Shown: positions 51,299 to 59,973 of the stretch, piece after piece
How positions within the stretch are numbered: the first letter of the stretch is position 1
How the letters are laid out: each line of letters begins with the position of its first letter
Source of the DNA: Neobacillus endophyticus
GTDB taxonomy: Bacteria > Bacillota > Bacilli > Bacillales > Cytobacillaceae
Length of the DNA: 64,000 nt
Direction of reading: 5' to 3'
NCBI RefSeq assembly: GCF_013248975.1
Contig: NZ_JABRWH010000001.1
Span: forward strand, 868,001 to 932,000
The notes under the pieces: generated by a model
What the model was told of the DNA's origin: nothing
Databases searched by the model: none
Seen by the model: only the letters and a program-made list of their open reading frames with translations
Made by a program: the position numbers and the translations under genes

Positions 51299-51641
51299 AT
51301 AACAACCCCTTTTCCAAAAATAAATCCTACTTAGTAGTGTGTGATTTTTTGGAAAAATTACTCTATCAGGAAACGAATTCTAAAAGAAAAAAGATCACGG
51401 AACGCTTTCCTGCCTTTTGAAGTTAATTTAGGGGTAAGAGTTTACGGTTTAATTCTGGCCGGTTCAGCCGCCCTATATTAGCAATTGATAGAATCGCAGC
51501 CTCAGAAAGGTTACCTCTTACTTGACTGGGCAGCATGCGACAGTTTAGGGGTTCATTTTTTTGTAATCCATATTTCGATGACCATAGAAATATTAATCAT
51601 TTATGATAAGGCTGAAGGAAAATTGAAAGGAGATGGAAACT
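51299..51641. other. Divergent intergenic region
   Basis: Upstream regions of ydaP and the flavin-reductase-like gene. No gene or clear operator is visible; a 66-codon frame from 51485 lacks a ribosome binding site. Confidence 0.4.
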
Positions 51642-52259
51642 GTGAAAAAATTAATAAACGGTCAAACAACCGTCATTCGTCCTAAAATTCTTTATTACGG
51701 AACACCTGTCATTTTATTAAACACACTTAATGAAGATGAAACAACCAACATTAGCCCCATCTCATCATCGTGGGCGTTAGGCCCCTTTATCTTTTTAGGC
51801 CTCAGCACGTTAGGGAAGGCATATGAAAACATAGTCCGCCATCGAGAATGCGTAATGAATTTACCGGACTCCCAACTTTGGGAACATGTCGAGCGGCTTG
51901 CTCCATATACAGGAAAATATCCGGTGCCAGATATGAAAAAATCAATGGGTTTTTCTTTTGAAAAAGAAAAATATTCAGCAAGCGGTCTGACGGAGTGCGC
52001 GTCTCATAACGTAGCTCCGACACGGATTAGCGAATGTCCGCTGCAATTGGAGGCGGCGGTTTTGCATATCCGTGTTCCGGAATATGCACCAGACTTGGCC
52101 ATTATTGAAACAGAGGTTAAAAAAGTTCATGCTCACCAGCATATTTTACTAGACAATGCTCACATTGATCCGACAAAATGGAGCCCATTAATTTATAATT
52201 TCCGGCATTATTTTGGACTCGGCCGAGAATTGGGAAAATCATTCCGCGCGGAAACATAA
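51642..52259 (+). CDS. Flavin reductase-like/FMN-binding domain protein
   Basis: 205 residues from GTG 51642 behind AAAGGAG. FMN-binding split-barrel fold: ILYYGTPVILLNTLNEDETT, NISPISSSWALGPF, FLGLSTLGKAYENIVRHREC (typical of the flavin reductase-like family, with substrate/flavin loop) and VMNLPD. A C-terminal helical region ends LGRELGKSFRAE. Probably an FMN-dependent oxidoreductase partner; no monooxygenase gene is adjacent. Confidence 0.82.
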   Translation: MKKLINGQTTVIRPKILYYGTPVILLNTLNEDETTNISPISSSWALGPFIFLGLSTLGKAYENIVRHRECVMNLPDSQLWEHVERLAPYTGKYPVPDMKKSMGFSFEKEKYSASGLTECASHNVAPTRISECPLQLEAAVLHIRVPEYAPDLAIIETEVKKVHAHQHILLDNAHIDPTKWSPLIYNFRHYFGLGRELGKSFRAET

Positions 52260-52296
52260 ACCTGATACGATCGCTCCAAATTGATCAATTGACGGC

Positions 52297-52325
52297 CAAA
52301 CCTGTTTCAACAGGTTTGGCAAAAA
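52297..52325 (+). terminator. Hairpin after the flavin-reductase-like gene
   Basis: CCAAACCTG, loop TTTCAA, CAGGTTTGG; the following T tract is weak. Confidence 0.5.
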
Positions 52326-52352
52326 TCCTTGGTTATTTAGGGTTCTCATCGT

Positions 52353-52664
52353 AAAATTGCTTTTACAAGGATTGCGGATCTCATTTCATGCTGAATCCAA
52401 ACGCGAGTTCCTTTCACGAAGCCAAGGGGCCCATTTCAGGTTGATTCAAATCGCAACTGTTTATATTACATGGATTGCAGTGCCCCCACTTCTTAGGAAT
52501 TCAAATCACAAATGTTGATTTTCAACATGGGCTTCAGATCCCTTTTCTTAAGGATCCAATTCGCCAAATTTACTTTCACAAGGATTGCTGGGGCCCGTTT
52601 CAGATCCGCACCACAATGCTGCTTTTACATGGACTTCGATTCCCGTTTCATGGGAATTCGAATC
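52353..52664. repeat. Six degenerate tandem units of 50-55 bp derived from a kinase gene 3' end
   Basis: Units: 52353-52402, 52403-52452, 52453-52507, 52508-52562, 52563-52612, 52613-52664. Shared pattern on the + strand: ACAA..TG.TTTTACA.GG, then TT.C.GGGCCCGTTTCA, then GGAATTCAAATC. The rightmost unit encodes the kinase C-terminus (VIRIPMKRESKSM and stop); the others extend past the gene with increasing divergence and no open frame of their own. Confidence 0.7.
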
Positions 52665-54037
52665 ACAAACGTGCTTCCCTTGCCGGGTTCGCTGGTCAGC
52701 TGAATCGTTCCATGATGGATGTCCACGATCCATTTGGCGATGGAGAGGCCGAGACCATGTCCTCCCATTTGCCGTGAACGTGATTTGTCCGCCCTGTAAA
52801 AACGTTCAAAAATATGCTTTTGGTCTTCCTGACTGATGCCGATTCCAGTGTCTTCAACCTTAATGCACAGGTGCTGGCTTTCTTTTGCAAGAAAGAGACA
52901 GACTACTCCGCCAGCTGGAGTGTATTTAATGGCATTATCCAAAAGAATGTATAGAAGCTGCGACAAGCGCTGGGAATCCCCCATTACCACAAGTGTTTCC
53001 GGCGCATCTAGCTGCAGCGAGATCTCCTTTGAAGCAGCCAGCGGACTGACAGACTCCATCGCTTTATCTGCTTGCGGACGGAAATCAAACGTTTCGATTT
53101 TCGTTTCGATGGAATCCGAATCCGAACGGGCCAATGTCAGCAGATCACTTACTAAATTGGTCATCCGCTTTACTTCCTGCCTCATATTCGACAATAATTT
53201 CTGCGCGAAGCCGTCGTCCGCAGACGGTTCAAGGGTCATTTCCATCGCATCAATCGATGATAACAACACACTTAAAGGTGTCCTTAGTTCATGCGAAGCA
53301 TCAGCAACAAATTCCCTTTGCCGTTTAAATGCCTTCGTAATCGGAATCATCGCCCTTTTAGACATCACCATACTTAAAAACGTTGCAACGCCAAAAAAGA
53401 TCGTTCCGAGTGCTGCTAAAATAATAAACAGCCAATGAAACAACTGATAGGCAAACGAAATATCTTTTCCAATGTATAGCTTCCCCATATATTGTCCTTT
53501 ATAAAAAATCGATTTACTGGCAATCAACAAACGGATATCCTGCGCTTCTTCCTGCGGATGAAATTCTCCTCTTCGGTTTCGGGGATTACGGTCCACTTTC
53601 AAGGTCTCCTGTTTAATTTCCTGATCTTTTATCTTACTTTCCTTCAAAAGGACCATCAGTTCCGGCCGTAATTTCGGATTGGCTTCGCTGCCCATCATAA
53701 TGTCCCCATTGGAATTGATAACATAATAAAAATATTGATTAACCCCCGCAAAGACAATTTCTTGATTTTGAATACCCTGCAAGCCGTTTTGGTCATTTTT
53801 GAACAAATAATTTTCAATAAAGCTTGCTTCTTGATTGATCAATGAATCAAGTTCATGTTCCTGATTTTTCAAAATTACAAAATACAATACGGCAAACACG
53901 ATAATAATGAATAGGATGAGAAAAAGCATGAGCAGGCTGCTGTACATCCGGGTCAGACGGCTCTGTGTGCTTTTAAAGACATCCTTTTCACCGCGTCTGA
54001 TGAAGGCGCAAAAAAATGACTGCAGGTTAGTGTTCAA
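52625..54037 (-). CDS. Sensor histidine kinase
   Basis: About 470 residues. TTG 54037 behind AGGGGTGG overlaps the end of the regulator gene. Helix 1 (SLLMLFLILFIIIVFAVLYF), an extracellular region of about 130 residues with RNRRGEFHPQEEAQD, helix 2 (WLFIILAALGTIFFGVATFL), no clear HAMP, then HisKA with FVADASHELRTPLSVLLSSI and HATPase_c with LLYILLDNAIKYTP, VEDTGIGIS, HIFERFYR and GGHGLGLSIAKWIV. Its 3' end lies in a tandem-repeat region. Near the PspA-like operon, suggesting envelope-stress sensing (inference). Confidence 0.9.
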   Translation of the reverse strand: MNTNLQSFFCAFIRRGEKDVFKSTQSRLTRMYSSLLMLFLILFIIIVFAVLYFVILKNQEHELDSLINQEASFIENYLFKNDQNGLQGIQNQEIVFAGVNQYFYYVINSNGDIMMGSEANPKLRPELMVLLKESKIKDQEIKQETLKVDRNPRNRRGEFHPQEEAQDIRLLIASKSIFYKGQYMGKLYIGKDISFAYQLFHWLFIILAALGTIFFGVATFLSMVMSKRAMIPITKAFKRQREFVADASHELRTPLSVLLSSIDAMEMTLEPSADDGFAQKLLSNMRQEVKRMTNLVSDLLTLARSDSDSIETKIETFDFRPQADKAMESVSPLAASKEISLQLDAPETLVVMGDSQRLSQLLYILLDNAIKYTPAGGVVCLFLAKESQHLCIKVEDTGIGISQEDQKHIFERFYRADKSRSRQMGGHGLGLSIAKWIVDIHHGTIQLTSEPGKGSTFVIRIPMKRESKSM

Positions 54038-54701
54038 ACTTATAGCCCACCCCTCTGATACTTTGCAGCAAATCCTGCCTTCCAAGCTGATCGAGCTTTT
54101 TTCGGATCAATTTGACAGTGGCATCAATCGTCTTGGGCGCCACATTCGCATCAAGTCCCCATACACGTTCAAGAATGACCTCTCTCGGAAGCACTTGCCC
54201 TTTATTTTGCACCAAAAAATCCAGAAGTTGAAACTCACGCTTCGATAATTGAATTTCCGTCTGCCCATCCCGAACCATATGGCTCATTCGGTTTAAAACC
54301 AGATCGCCGACCCTGACTTCTTCTTCCAAAATCGGTGCATAGTTTCGGCGTGATAATGCACGCAGCCGTGCAAGCAATTCACCGATTTCAAATGGCTTAA
54401 CAAGGTAGTCATCCGCCCCTGAATCAAGGCCCTCAATCCGGTCTTCTACCGTATCCTTTGCCGTAAGCATCAAAATAGCTCCGGAGTAGCCTTGTTTTCG
54501 CAGGCGACGGCACACCTCAACTCCTGTCGCCCCTGGCATCATCCAATCTAGGATCAGCACATCATAATAGGAGGAGGAAGCATAATAGAAGGCATCTTCT
54601 CCATCCAGCACCCACTCTACTTTGAAATCGCCCTTCTTTTTCAACATATAAACTATTAATTCTCCTAATTGAGAATCGTCTTCTGCTAATAAAATATTCA
54701 T
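54027..54701 (-). CDS. OmpR-family response regulator
   Basis: 224 residues from ATG 54701, preceded by AAGGGGG. Receiver domain: ILLAEDDSQLGELI, phospho-acceptor DVLILDWMMPGATGVE, LTAKDTVEDRIEGLDSGADD and VKPFEIGEL; winged helix with LSKREFQLLDFLVQNKGQVL and KTIDATVKLIRKKLDQLG, ending SIRGVGYKFEH. Operon partner of the following kinase. Probably regulates the upstream PspA/membrane protein operon or itself. Confidence 0.92.
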   Translation of the reverse strand: MNILLAEDDSQLGELIVYMLKKKGDFKVEWVLDGEDAFYYASSSYYDVLILDWMMPGATGVEVCRRLRKQGYSGAILMLTAKDTVEDRIEGLDSGADDYLVKPFEIGELLARLRALSRRNYAPILEEEVRVGDLVLNRMSHMVRDGQTEIQLSKREFQLLDFLVQNKGQVLPREVILERVWGLDANVAPKTIDATVKLIRKKLDQLGRQDLLQSIRGVGYKFEH

Positions 54702-54997
54702 ATGGAACCCCCTTCGACAATCGAGATTTTCGGAGGCAAACATCCTCTCATTTAACTCGAATCTAGCAAAAAAATCTTTATATTCTCTTAAGTAATTCTA
54801 AAAAATTTGTGTCTATGTTTGGTTTTTATCATTTTTTACTAGTTGGAGGAATTTCATTTGAGTTTAGCGGATTCCTAAGAATATCGGTAAACTCAACCTG
54901 ACTTTGTCGGAATCCCAAGAAGTTTGGCGGATACCTCAAATTCCGCGGACGGAACCCCCAAAAAAGCTGTAGACCTTTAACTATTTTTGAGAACGGA

Positions 54998-55032
54998 AAA
55001 GGAGCACCTCCCTTCGTATAGGCGCTCCTTTC
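54998..55032 (-). terminator. Terminator after the PspA-like gene
   Basis: AAAGGAGC and GCTCCTTT with an inner ACCT/AGGC region; T tract on the minus strand (TTTTCCGTT). The 300-base gap 54702-54997 holds no gene but has short degenerate GCGGATTCC-like repeats at about 54876-54960. Confidence 0.7.
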
Positions 55033-55052
55033 CCCCTCTGAATAGCTGCTAT

Positions 55053-55730
55053 TTATTCTGCCGCTAACAACACTTTTTCATTTTTTAATTTTTCCAGCTC
55101 TTTTTCCAATTCCTCGTCATTTACTAGATTACGGTATGCAGCGTCCTGGGTTGCTAGCGGACTGTATACCTGGCTGCCGGCTAGTACCTCTGCTTCCATC
55201 ATCATAATTCGCTCCTCCGCACGTGCTACACCTCTGGCAATGCTTTCAGTCTGGAAGGTGATGGTTGCTTTTTGAATCTGCTTCATTGCCTGAGCCGCAT
55301 TTGCTCTTGACGCAAGAAGGACTTTTTTATGTTGAAGATCGTTATATGTTTGCTTTAGCTCGTTTAATTTTTCGATTAAACTTTGTGTTTGGCCTTTTAT
55401 CGCTTCATATTGATCTTTGTAAAGGCTAAGTTGTTTTTCATGAACTAGTTTTTCCTGAACCGCTAATTTTGCCATCGCCTCTTCTCCTTGCTCGATAGCA
55501 AGTTTCGCCTGGCGTGTCCGTTTGGCCACTAGACCTTCTGTTTCCTGGATAAGGACTGCTTGTTTTTTCTCAGCAAAAAGCTGACGAGCCAATGCTTTTT
55601 TGCCTTTTTCAATTTCAGCCTCCATTTCACGTGAATATTCATTTAACATGGCAAGCGGATTTTCGCAGCCATCAAGAAGCCCATTCATTTCAGCCTTTGT
55701 TATTCTTGCTAATCTTTTAAAAATACCCAT
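55053..55730 (-). CDS. PspA/IM30 (LiaH-like) membrane-stress protein
   Basis: 225 residues, almost all helical coiled coil. MGIFKRLARITKAEMNGLLD with ENPLAMLNEYSREMEAEI is the PspA N-terminal amphipathic helix and first hairpin. Peripheral inner-membrane protein that oligomerises to repair or shield membranes. Two bases downstream of a small His/Gly-rich membrane protein gene on the same strand, so they form an operon; a two-component system follows. Confidence 0.92.
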   Translation of the reverse strand: MGIFKRLARITKAEMNGLLDGCENPLAMLNEYSREMEAEIEKGKKALARQLFAEKKQAVLIQETEGLVAKRTRQAKLAIEQGEEAMAKLAVQEKLVHEKQLSLYKDQYEAIKGQTQSLIEKLNELKQTYNDLQHKKVLLASRANAAQAMKQIQKATITFQTESIARGVARAEERIMMMEAEVLAGSQVYSPLATQDAAYRNLVNDEELEKELEKLKNEKVLLAAE

Positions 55731-55732
55731 CT

Positions 55733-56164
55733 CTATTCTTTCTCCTTTTTATTCAAGATTTCTTTTTCCCATTGATCTAAGATTGTCGCATTTTGACTGA
55801 TGACAGGTGTATGTGAACTCATTAAAGATGTATCAATAAATGGTTTGGTTGTTGAAGATTTTGCTTTTCTGCGAAGCCAGCGGAATAACAGCACTGCGGC
55901 TACGGCGGCCATAATAAGAAAAAGCAAGAACCCTAATATATGGAACTCCCCTCCATGATGGAAGCCTGCTCCATGCATGAAACGGTGATGTCCAAAGCCA
56001 TCTCCTTTTGGGCTCCAGCCTTGCTGGGCAAAATCTCCACTCTGCCCTCTACCGTCAAATTGGCCGCGGCCGCCTCCTAATAGATGACGAAGTCCATTAA
56101 TAACGACCACAACACCCGCAATAATGGCTCCCCAGAAAATGCCTAGCTTCACTTTACTACTCAT
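55733..56164 (-). CDS. His/Gly-rich membrane protein, partner of PspA-like protein
   Basis: 143 residues from ATG 56164 behind AAAGGAGG. Helix 1 (LGIFWGAIIAGVVVVINGLR), a Gly/His/Gln-rich loop (GGGRGQFDGRGQ, HHRFMHGAGFHHGGEFH), helix 2 (ILGFLLFLIMAAVAAVLLFRW), a basic RRKAK stop-transfer and a cytoplasmic tail. The 11 or so His in the loop suggest metal binding. It probably recruits or controls the PspA-like protein at the membrane, as small membrane partners do in other Psp systems (inference). Confidence 0.75.
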   Translation of the reverse strand: MSSKVKLGIFWGAIIAGVVVVINGLRHLLGGGRGQFDGRGQSGDFAQQGWSPKGDGFGHHRFMHGAGFHHGGEFHILGFLLFLIMAAVAAVLLFRWLRRKAKSSTTKPFIDTSLMSSHTPVISQNATILDQWEKEILNKKEKE

Positions 56165-56383
56165 TTCTCTTCCTCCTTTCATTACCTGATGAATAGAAGT
56201 TTAGTAGAGAACGGTGAAAACTTGGTGAAAACTATCACTACAAAAAAATTTTTAAAAGATTTTATCAAACCAGCAGATGCAGAACATTTCCCCTAACAAA
56301 ACAACCACACCCATCCTAGCAAAAAACAGAAAACACAAAAAACCCCTGTCTGCACAAGAGACAGAGGTTATCTATATGATAGA

Positions 56384-56456
56384 GTGTCAGGCACCGCGAG
56401 TGTCCACCCCAGACGGACAAAAACGGCATTTTGTCCACGAGCGGTGCCTGACACCA
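56384..56456 (-). repeat. GTGTCAGGCACC element, complete long palindromic form
   Basis: Minus-strand reading: GGTGTCAGGCACCGCTCGTG, GACAAAA, spacer, TTTTTGTCC, GGGGTGGACA, then CGGTGCCTGACAC. Both terminal boxes are present in inverse orientation. Flanks: 10 G / 27 C in 56281-56370, 39 G / 24 C in 56521-56640. Confidence 0.93.
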
Positions 56457-56481
56457 TTAATAACATCATTAACTCCAACGA

Positions 56482-57453
56482 CTAATACTTTTTGTTTTGA
56501 TGCCATTTCCAGGCGTCGGCGATAATTTGTTCAAGGTTACGGTCGGCTTTCCAGCCGAGTTGGGTGTAGATTTTTTCTGATGTTGCGACGAGTCTTGCCG
56601 GGTCACCGGGGCGGCGGTCAGCTATTTCGACGTTGGCTTTGACGCCAGTTACTTTTTCACATGTTTCGATGACTTCTTTTACGGAGAAGCCGAGGCCATT
56701 GCCTAGATTGTAAATCTCCGCCGATTTCTTACCTAATAGAAGCGCTTCAAGCGCTAGTATATGGGCAGTTGCCAAATCGGTTACATGTATGTAATCACGG
56801 ATACATGTACCATCTGGTGTATCATAATCTGAACCGAATACGGATACTTTTTCGCGTTCACCTAATAGCTGCTGCAGAACAATGGGAATTAAATGTGTTT
56901 CTGGGTCGTGGCTTTCACCAATCACTGCGGATGAATGGGCCCCAGCCGCATTAAAGTACCGGAGAACCACATAATTCAAACCGTAGGCTTTTGAAAAATC
57001 CGCCAAAATCTGCTCTACCATCAGCTTAGAATGACCATAAGGATTAATTGGCTGGGTGGCTGTCGATTCATCAATGACTTCTACACTAGGAATTCCGTAA
57101 GTAGCTGCAGTAGATGAAAAGATAAAGTTTTTCACCTTAAATTTCATCATCATCTTTAAAAGTGTTAAGGTGGCTGCTACATTATTTTGATAGTACTTTA
57201 ATGGATCAACAACAGATTCCCCTACAAGACTGTTCGCCGCAAAGTGCATAACGGCTTTAATTGGATAACTTCTAAACACCATTTGCAGATCTTCCTCATT
57301 GCCAAGATCGCCCTTAACAAACACGGCGCGACTATCAACTGCTTCGCGATGACCTGTAGAAAGATTATCCAAAACCACAATATCTTCCTTTTTAATTAAC
57401 TCCTTTACAAGATGGCTGCCTATATATCCAGCACCGCCCACTACAAGAATCAT
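56482..57453 (-). CDS. galE: UDP-glucose 4-epimerase
   Basis: 323 residues. VVGGAGYIGSHLVKELI (NAD-binding GxxGxxG), VLDNLSTGH, HFAANSLVGESV, FSSTAATYG (catalytic Ser/Thr region), NPYGHSKLMVEQIL (catalytic Tyr/Lys), LRYFNAAGAH, DYDTPDGTCIRDYIHVTDLA and YNLGNGLGFSV are all classic GalE blocks. Interconverts UDP-Glc and UDP-Gal for surface polymers and galactose use. Single gene; the nearby repeat begins 25 bases past the stop. Confidence 0.95.
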   Translation of the reverse strand: MILVVGGAGYIGSHLVKELIKKEDIVVLDNLSTGHREAVDSRAVFVKGDLGNEEDLQMVFRSYPIKAVMHFAANSLVGESVVDPLKYYQNNVAATLTLLKMMMKFKVKNFIFSSTAATYGIPSVEVIDESTATQPINPYGHSKLMVEQILADFSKAYGLNYVVLRYFNAAGAHSSAVIGESHDPETHLIPIVLQQLLGEREKVSVFGSDYDTPDGTCIRDYIHVTDLATAHILALEALLLGKKSAEIYNLGNGLGFSVKEVIETCEKVTGVKANVEIADRRPGDPARLVATSEKIYTQLGWKADRNLEQIIADAWKWHQNKKY

Positions 57454-57585
57454 ATCGCATGTCTCCTTAACTAAGATTCTTTCACCATTGTATTATATCA
57501 TCTTAAAAAATTTATCTCTTTTTATAAACATTTGGAAAAATATGACACATTGTGTCAATCATAAAAATTTATTGTAAAATCAGCT

Positions 57586-57628
57586 AAAAACGAATATTAT
57601 ATTATTTGTGTTTAAAATTGTTCGTGTT
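57586..57628 (+). promoter_or_regulatory. PurR box upstream of the purine permease
   Basis: AAAAACGAATATT and AATTGTTCGTGTTT are inverted half-sites of the B. subtilis PurR type (CGAAC-like core), 17 bases apart, 19-60 bases before the start codon. A promoter TTGTGT-N17-TGTAAA just upstream is plausible. Confidence 0.75.
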
Positions 57629-57646
57629 TAACGGAGGATATCAGAA

Positions 57647-58945
57647 ATGTTTCGATTAAAAGAAAATCATACTACTGCCAAAACGGAAATAATGGCGGGT
57701 ATTACTACATTTTTTACAATGATATATATAGTTGTAGTAAACCCAATTATTCTGCATGATGCCGGAGTTCCGTTTAATCAAGTGTTTACGGCGACGATTC
57801 TCGCATCGGTTGTGGGAATTCTGTGGATGGCGTTTTTCGCCAATTATCCGATTGCCATTGCGCCTGGAATGGGGCTTAACGCTTATTTTGCCTATTCCGT
57901 AGTGGGCGGCCAGCACGTTCATTACGAAACAGCCTTTGCTGCTGTATTTGTAGCTGGGATCATTTTTGTCATTTTATCTTTAACGCCTTTGAGGGAAAAA
58001 TTAATTGAAGCGATCCCAGATAACATTAAACACGGGATTACGGCAGGAATTGGGTTGTTTATTGCGTTTATCAGCCTGCGTCTAACAAAAATTATCGTCG
58101 CAAATCCAGCAAACCTTGTCGGTCTTGGTAATCTACATGCGCCTTCTGCCTTATTAACCTTGATCGGGCTGGCCATTACGCTTATTTTAATGATGCTTCG
58201 TGTCAATGGCGCCTTATTTATCGGCATGATTATCTCTGGGATCATTGCCTATTTCACTGGACAGCTGTCCTTTAAAAATGGATTCGTGGCTCTTCCTTCC
58301 CTGCCAAAAGGGCTGATCATTGCTAATCCATTTACAGCTTTTTCAGATGTGATTCAGCACGGCCTTTATGCTGTTGTATTTTCGTTTATCCTCGTGACCA
58401 TCTTTGATACAACGGGTACAATGGTCGGCGTCGCAAATCAGGCTGGCCTGATGAAGAACGGCAAATTGCCGCGGGCACGCCATGCATTACTCTCCGATTC
58501 CATTGCAACAGTTATCGGTGCAATGTTTGGAACAAGTCCGACAACTGCTTACATTGAATCCACTTCCGGCGTGGCAGCAGGAGGACGGACAGGCTTAACA
58601 TCACTAATGATTGCCATTTTGTTTATGATATCAGCATTCTTCGGTCCGCTGGTCAGTGCCGTTTCCGATATCTCAGCGATCACCGCTCCCGCATTGATTA
58701 TTGTCGGCAGCCTGATGATGGGCAGCATTGGCAAAATTCGCTGGAATGAGCTGGATGAAGCATTCCCTGCCTTCCTAACCATTTTGAGCATGCCACTGAC
58801 ATCCAGCATTTCAACCGGAATTGCGCTTGGCTTCATCAGTTATCCGCTGTTAAAGCTAGTAAAAGGAAAATGGCGGGAGGTCCATCCCCTTGTATATGTC
58901 TTTGGCGTTCTATTTTTTATTCAGCTGTTCTTTTTACAGCATTAG
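57647..58945 (+). CDS. pbuO: Guanine/hypoxanthine permease (AzgA-like NCS2 family, PbuO-like)
   Basis: 432 residues, the length of PbuO. Twelve or more membrane segments; family motifs TEIMAGITTFFTMIYIVVVN at the N-terminus, APGMGLNAYFAYSVV, FDTTGTMVGVANQAG and FGTSPTTAYIESTSGVAAGG, the purine- and cation-binding re-entrant regions. Imports guanine and hypoxanthine. The PurR box upstream predicts repression when purines are plentiful. PbuG is the alternative, but no guanine riboswitch is seen upstream. Confidence 0.9.
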   Translation: MFRLKENHTTAKTEIMAGITTFFTMIYIVVVNPIILHDAGVPFNQVFTATILASVVGILWMAFFANYPIAIAPGMGLNAYFAYSVVGGQHVHYETAFAAVFVAGIIFVILSLTPLREKLIEAIPDNIKHGITAGIGLFIAFISLRLTKIIVANPANLVGLGNLHAPSALLTLIGLAITLILMMLRVNGALFIGMIISGIIAYFTGQLSFKNGFVALPSLPKGLIIANPFTAFSDVIQHGLYAVVFSFILVTIFDTTGTMVGVANQAGLMKNGKLPRARHALLSDSIATVIGAMFGTSPTTAYIESTSGVAAGGRTGLTSLMIAILFMISAFFGPLVSAVSDISAITAPALIIVGSLMMGSIGKIRWNELDEAFPAFLTILSMPLTSSISTGIALGFISYPLLKLVKGKWREVHPLVYVFGVLFFIQLFFLQH

Positions 58946-58980
58946 TAAAATTCGTATTCAAGTAATGATTCCTATAAAAA

Positions 58981-59018
58981 AAGCGCAGGAAGATGCCGGT
59001 TTAGCACTTCCTGCGCTT
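58981..59018. terminator. Bidirectional terminator between pbuO and treR
   Basis: AAGCGCAGGAAG and CTTCCTGCGCTT, 12-bp stem, A run before and T run after. Confidence 0.92.
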
Positions 59019-59020
59019 TT

Positions 59021-59737
59021 TTAATGCCTTCTTCTCGCAAAGTCCACAAATCGGAACTTATCCAGCCTGTGGCGAGATTCTGTATACTGAAACAGACTGG
59101 CATCTTCCAAATACACATAATTTTTCACGACCACAATATGATCGTACTGTTTTAAATCCAAATAACGCCGATCTTCATCCGTCGCCTCATCTACAAAGAT
59201 TTCTTTTTTGGCAAAACTGATTTTTAGACCCAATCCGTTTTCCAAGTATTCGTAAATGGAACTGGAGCAAATTTCCCGTGAAAGATGCGGAACAAATTTT
59301 TTATTAAAAAAATCCTTATCTAAAATAATCCGTTCCCCGTCCATTTCCCGTGAGCGGACCACCTTCCAGACCATATCCTTACTTGTCACCTTCAGCTGTT
59401 GCTGCACATCGTCCCCAGGTTTGATTAAATCAAATTCGCAAACAATTGTATTCCACGGCTTTTCCATCCGCTCAGCCAATTCTTTAAAGCTAACTAGACC
59501 AGAAATAGGAAAATCAAATTTCCCGACATCTAGGACAAACGAACCTTTGCCCCTGATTTTTTGAATATATCCATTTTGCGACAGCATCGTTAATGCCTTC
59601 CTGATGGTCTCACGCGATGTATCATACTGCTCCACCAGCTCATTTTCGGACGGCAGCTTCGCGTTGGACTTCAGCTGCCCGTTTTGTATTTTCTCTACAA
59701 AATCATAATAAATTGTTACATATTTATTATTACTCAT
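59021..59737 (-). CDS. treR: Trehalose operon repressor (GntR family)
   Basis: 238 residues. N-terminal winged helix (LPSENELVEQYDTSRETIRK, GYIQKIRGKGSFVL) and a UTRA ligand domain (ISGLVSFKELAERM, RSREMDGERIILDKDFFNKK, IYEYLENGLGL). Matches TreR, which binds trehalose-6-phosphate and releases tre operators. Downstream of treA on the same strand but separated by a terminator and a dispersed repeat, so it is probably transcribed on its own; in B. subtilis treR is part of the treP-treA-treR operon. Confidence 0.93.
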   Translation of the reverse strand: MSNNKYVTIYYDFVEKIQNGQLKSNAKLPSENELVEQYDTSRETIRKALTMLSQNGYIQKIRGKGSFVLDVGKFDFPISGLVSFKELAERMEKPWNTIVCEFDLIKPGDDVQQQLKVTSKDMVWKVVRSREMDGERIILDKDFFNKKFVPHLSREICSSSIYEYLENGLGLKISFAKKEIFVDEATDEDRRYLDLKQYDHIVVVKNYVYLEDASLFQYTESRHRLDKFRFVDFARRRH

Positions 59738-59768
59738 CGTCTCATCACCATAATCACTTATTAGAAAA

Positions 59769-59885
59769 CTCGCCGACTGGCGAGCCCAACAGGGCGAAGA
59801 CAGAGGCGTAGTTTGCCGAAAAGCACAGCTTTTCGACTGCGAGGTCCTTAGTACACTTATGACTGAAAGGAAAGTTATACATTCC
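59769..59885. repeat. Dispersed repeat, CGCCGACTGGC...GAAGACAGAGGCGTAGT family
   Basis: CTCGCCGACTGGCGAGCCC, then GGGCGAAGACAGAGGCGTAG, a CGAAAAGC/GCTTTTCG hairpin and GGAAAGTTATACATTCC. Second copy of the family at 27923-28016. Lies just upstream of treR. Confidence 0.75.
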
Positions 59886-59893
59886 TAACTGCT

Positions 59894-59930
59894 AAAAGAA
59901 GGCCGGCGTCATGTCGCCGGCCTTCTTTTA
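59894..59930 (-). terminator. treP-treA terminator
   Basis: AAAAGAAGGCCGGCG and CGCCGGCCTTCTTTT form a 15-bp stem with T runs both ways, 44 bases past the treA stop. Confidence 0.9.
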
Positions 59931-59973
59931 TTTTACCGATAGATTACTGCGTTCGTCAAAACCTAGCCCCGTG

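Noticed and set aside
51485..51685. 66-codon + strand frame before the flavin-reductase-like gene
   Set aside because: No ribosome binding site and it overlaps the true start in another frame.
52475..52836. + strand frames antisense to the kinase 3' end
   Set aside because: They arise from the tandem repeats and the antisense of a well-supported kinase gene.
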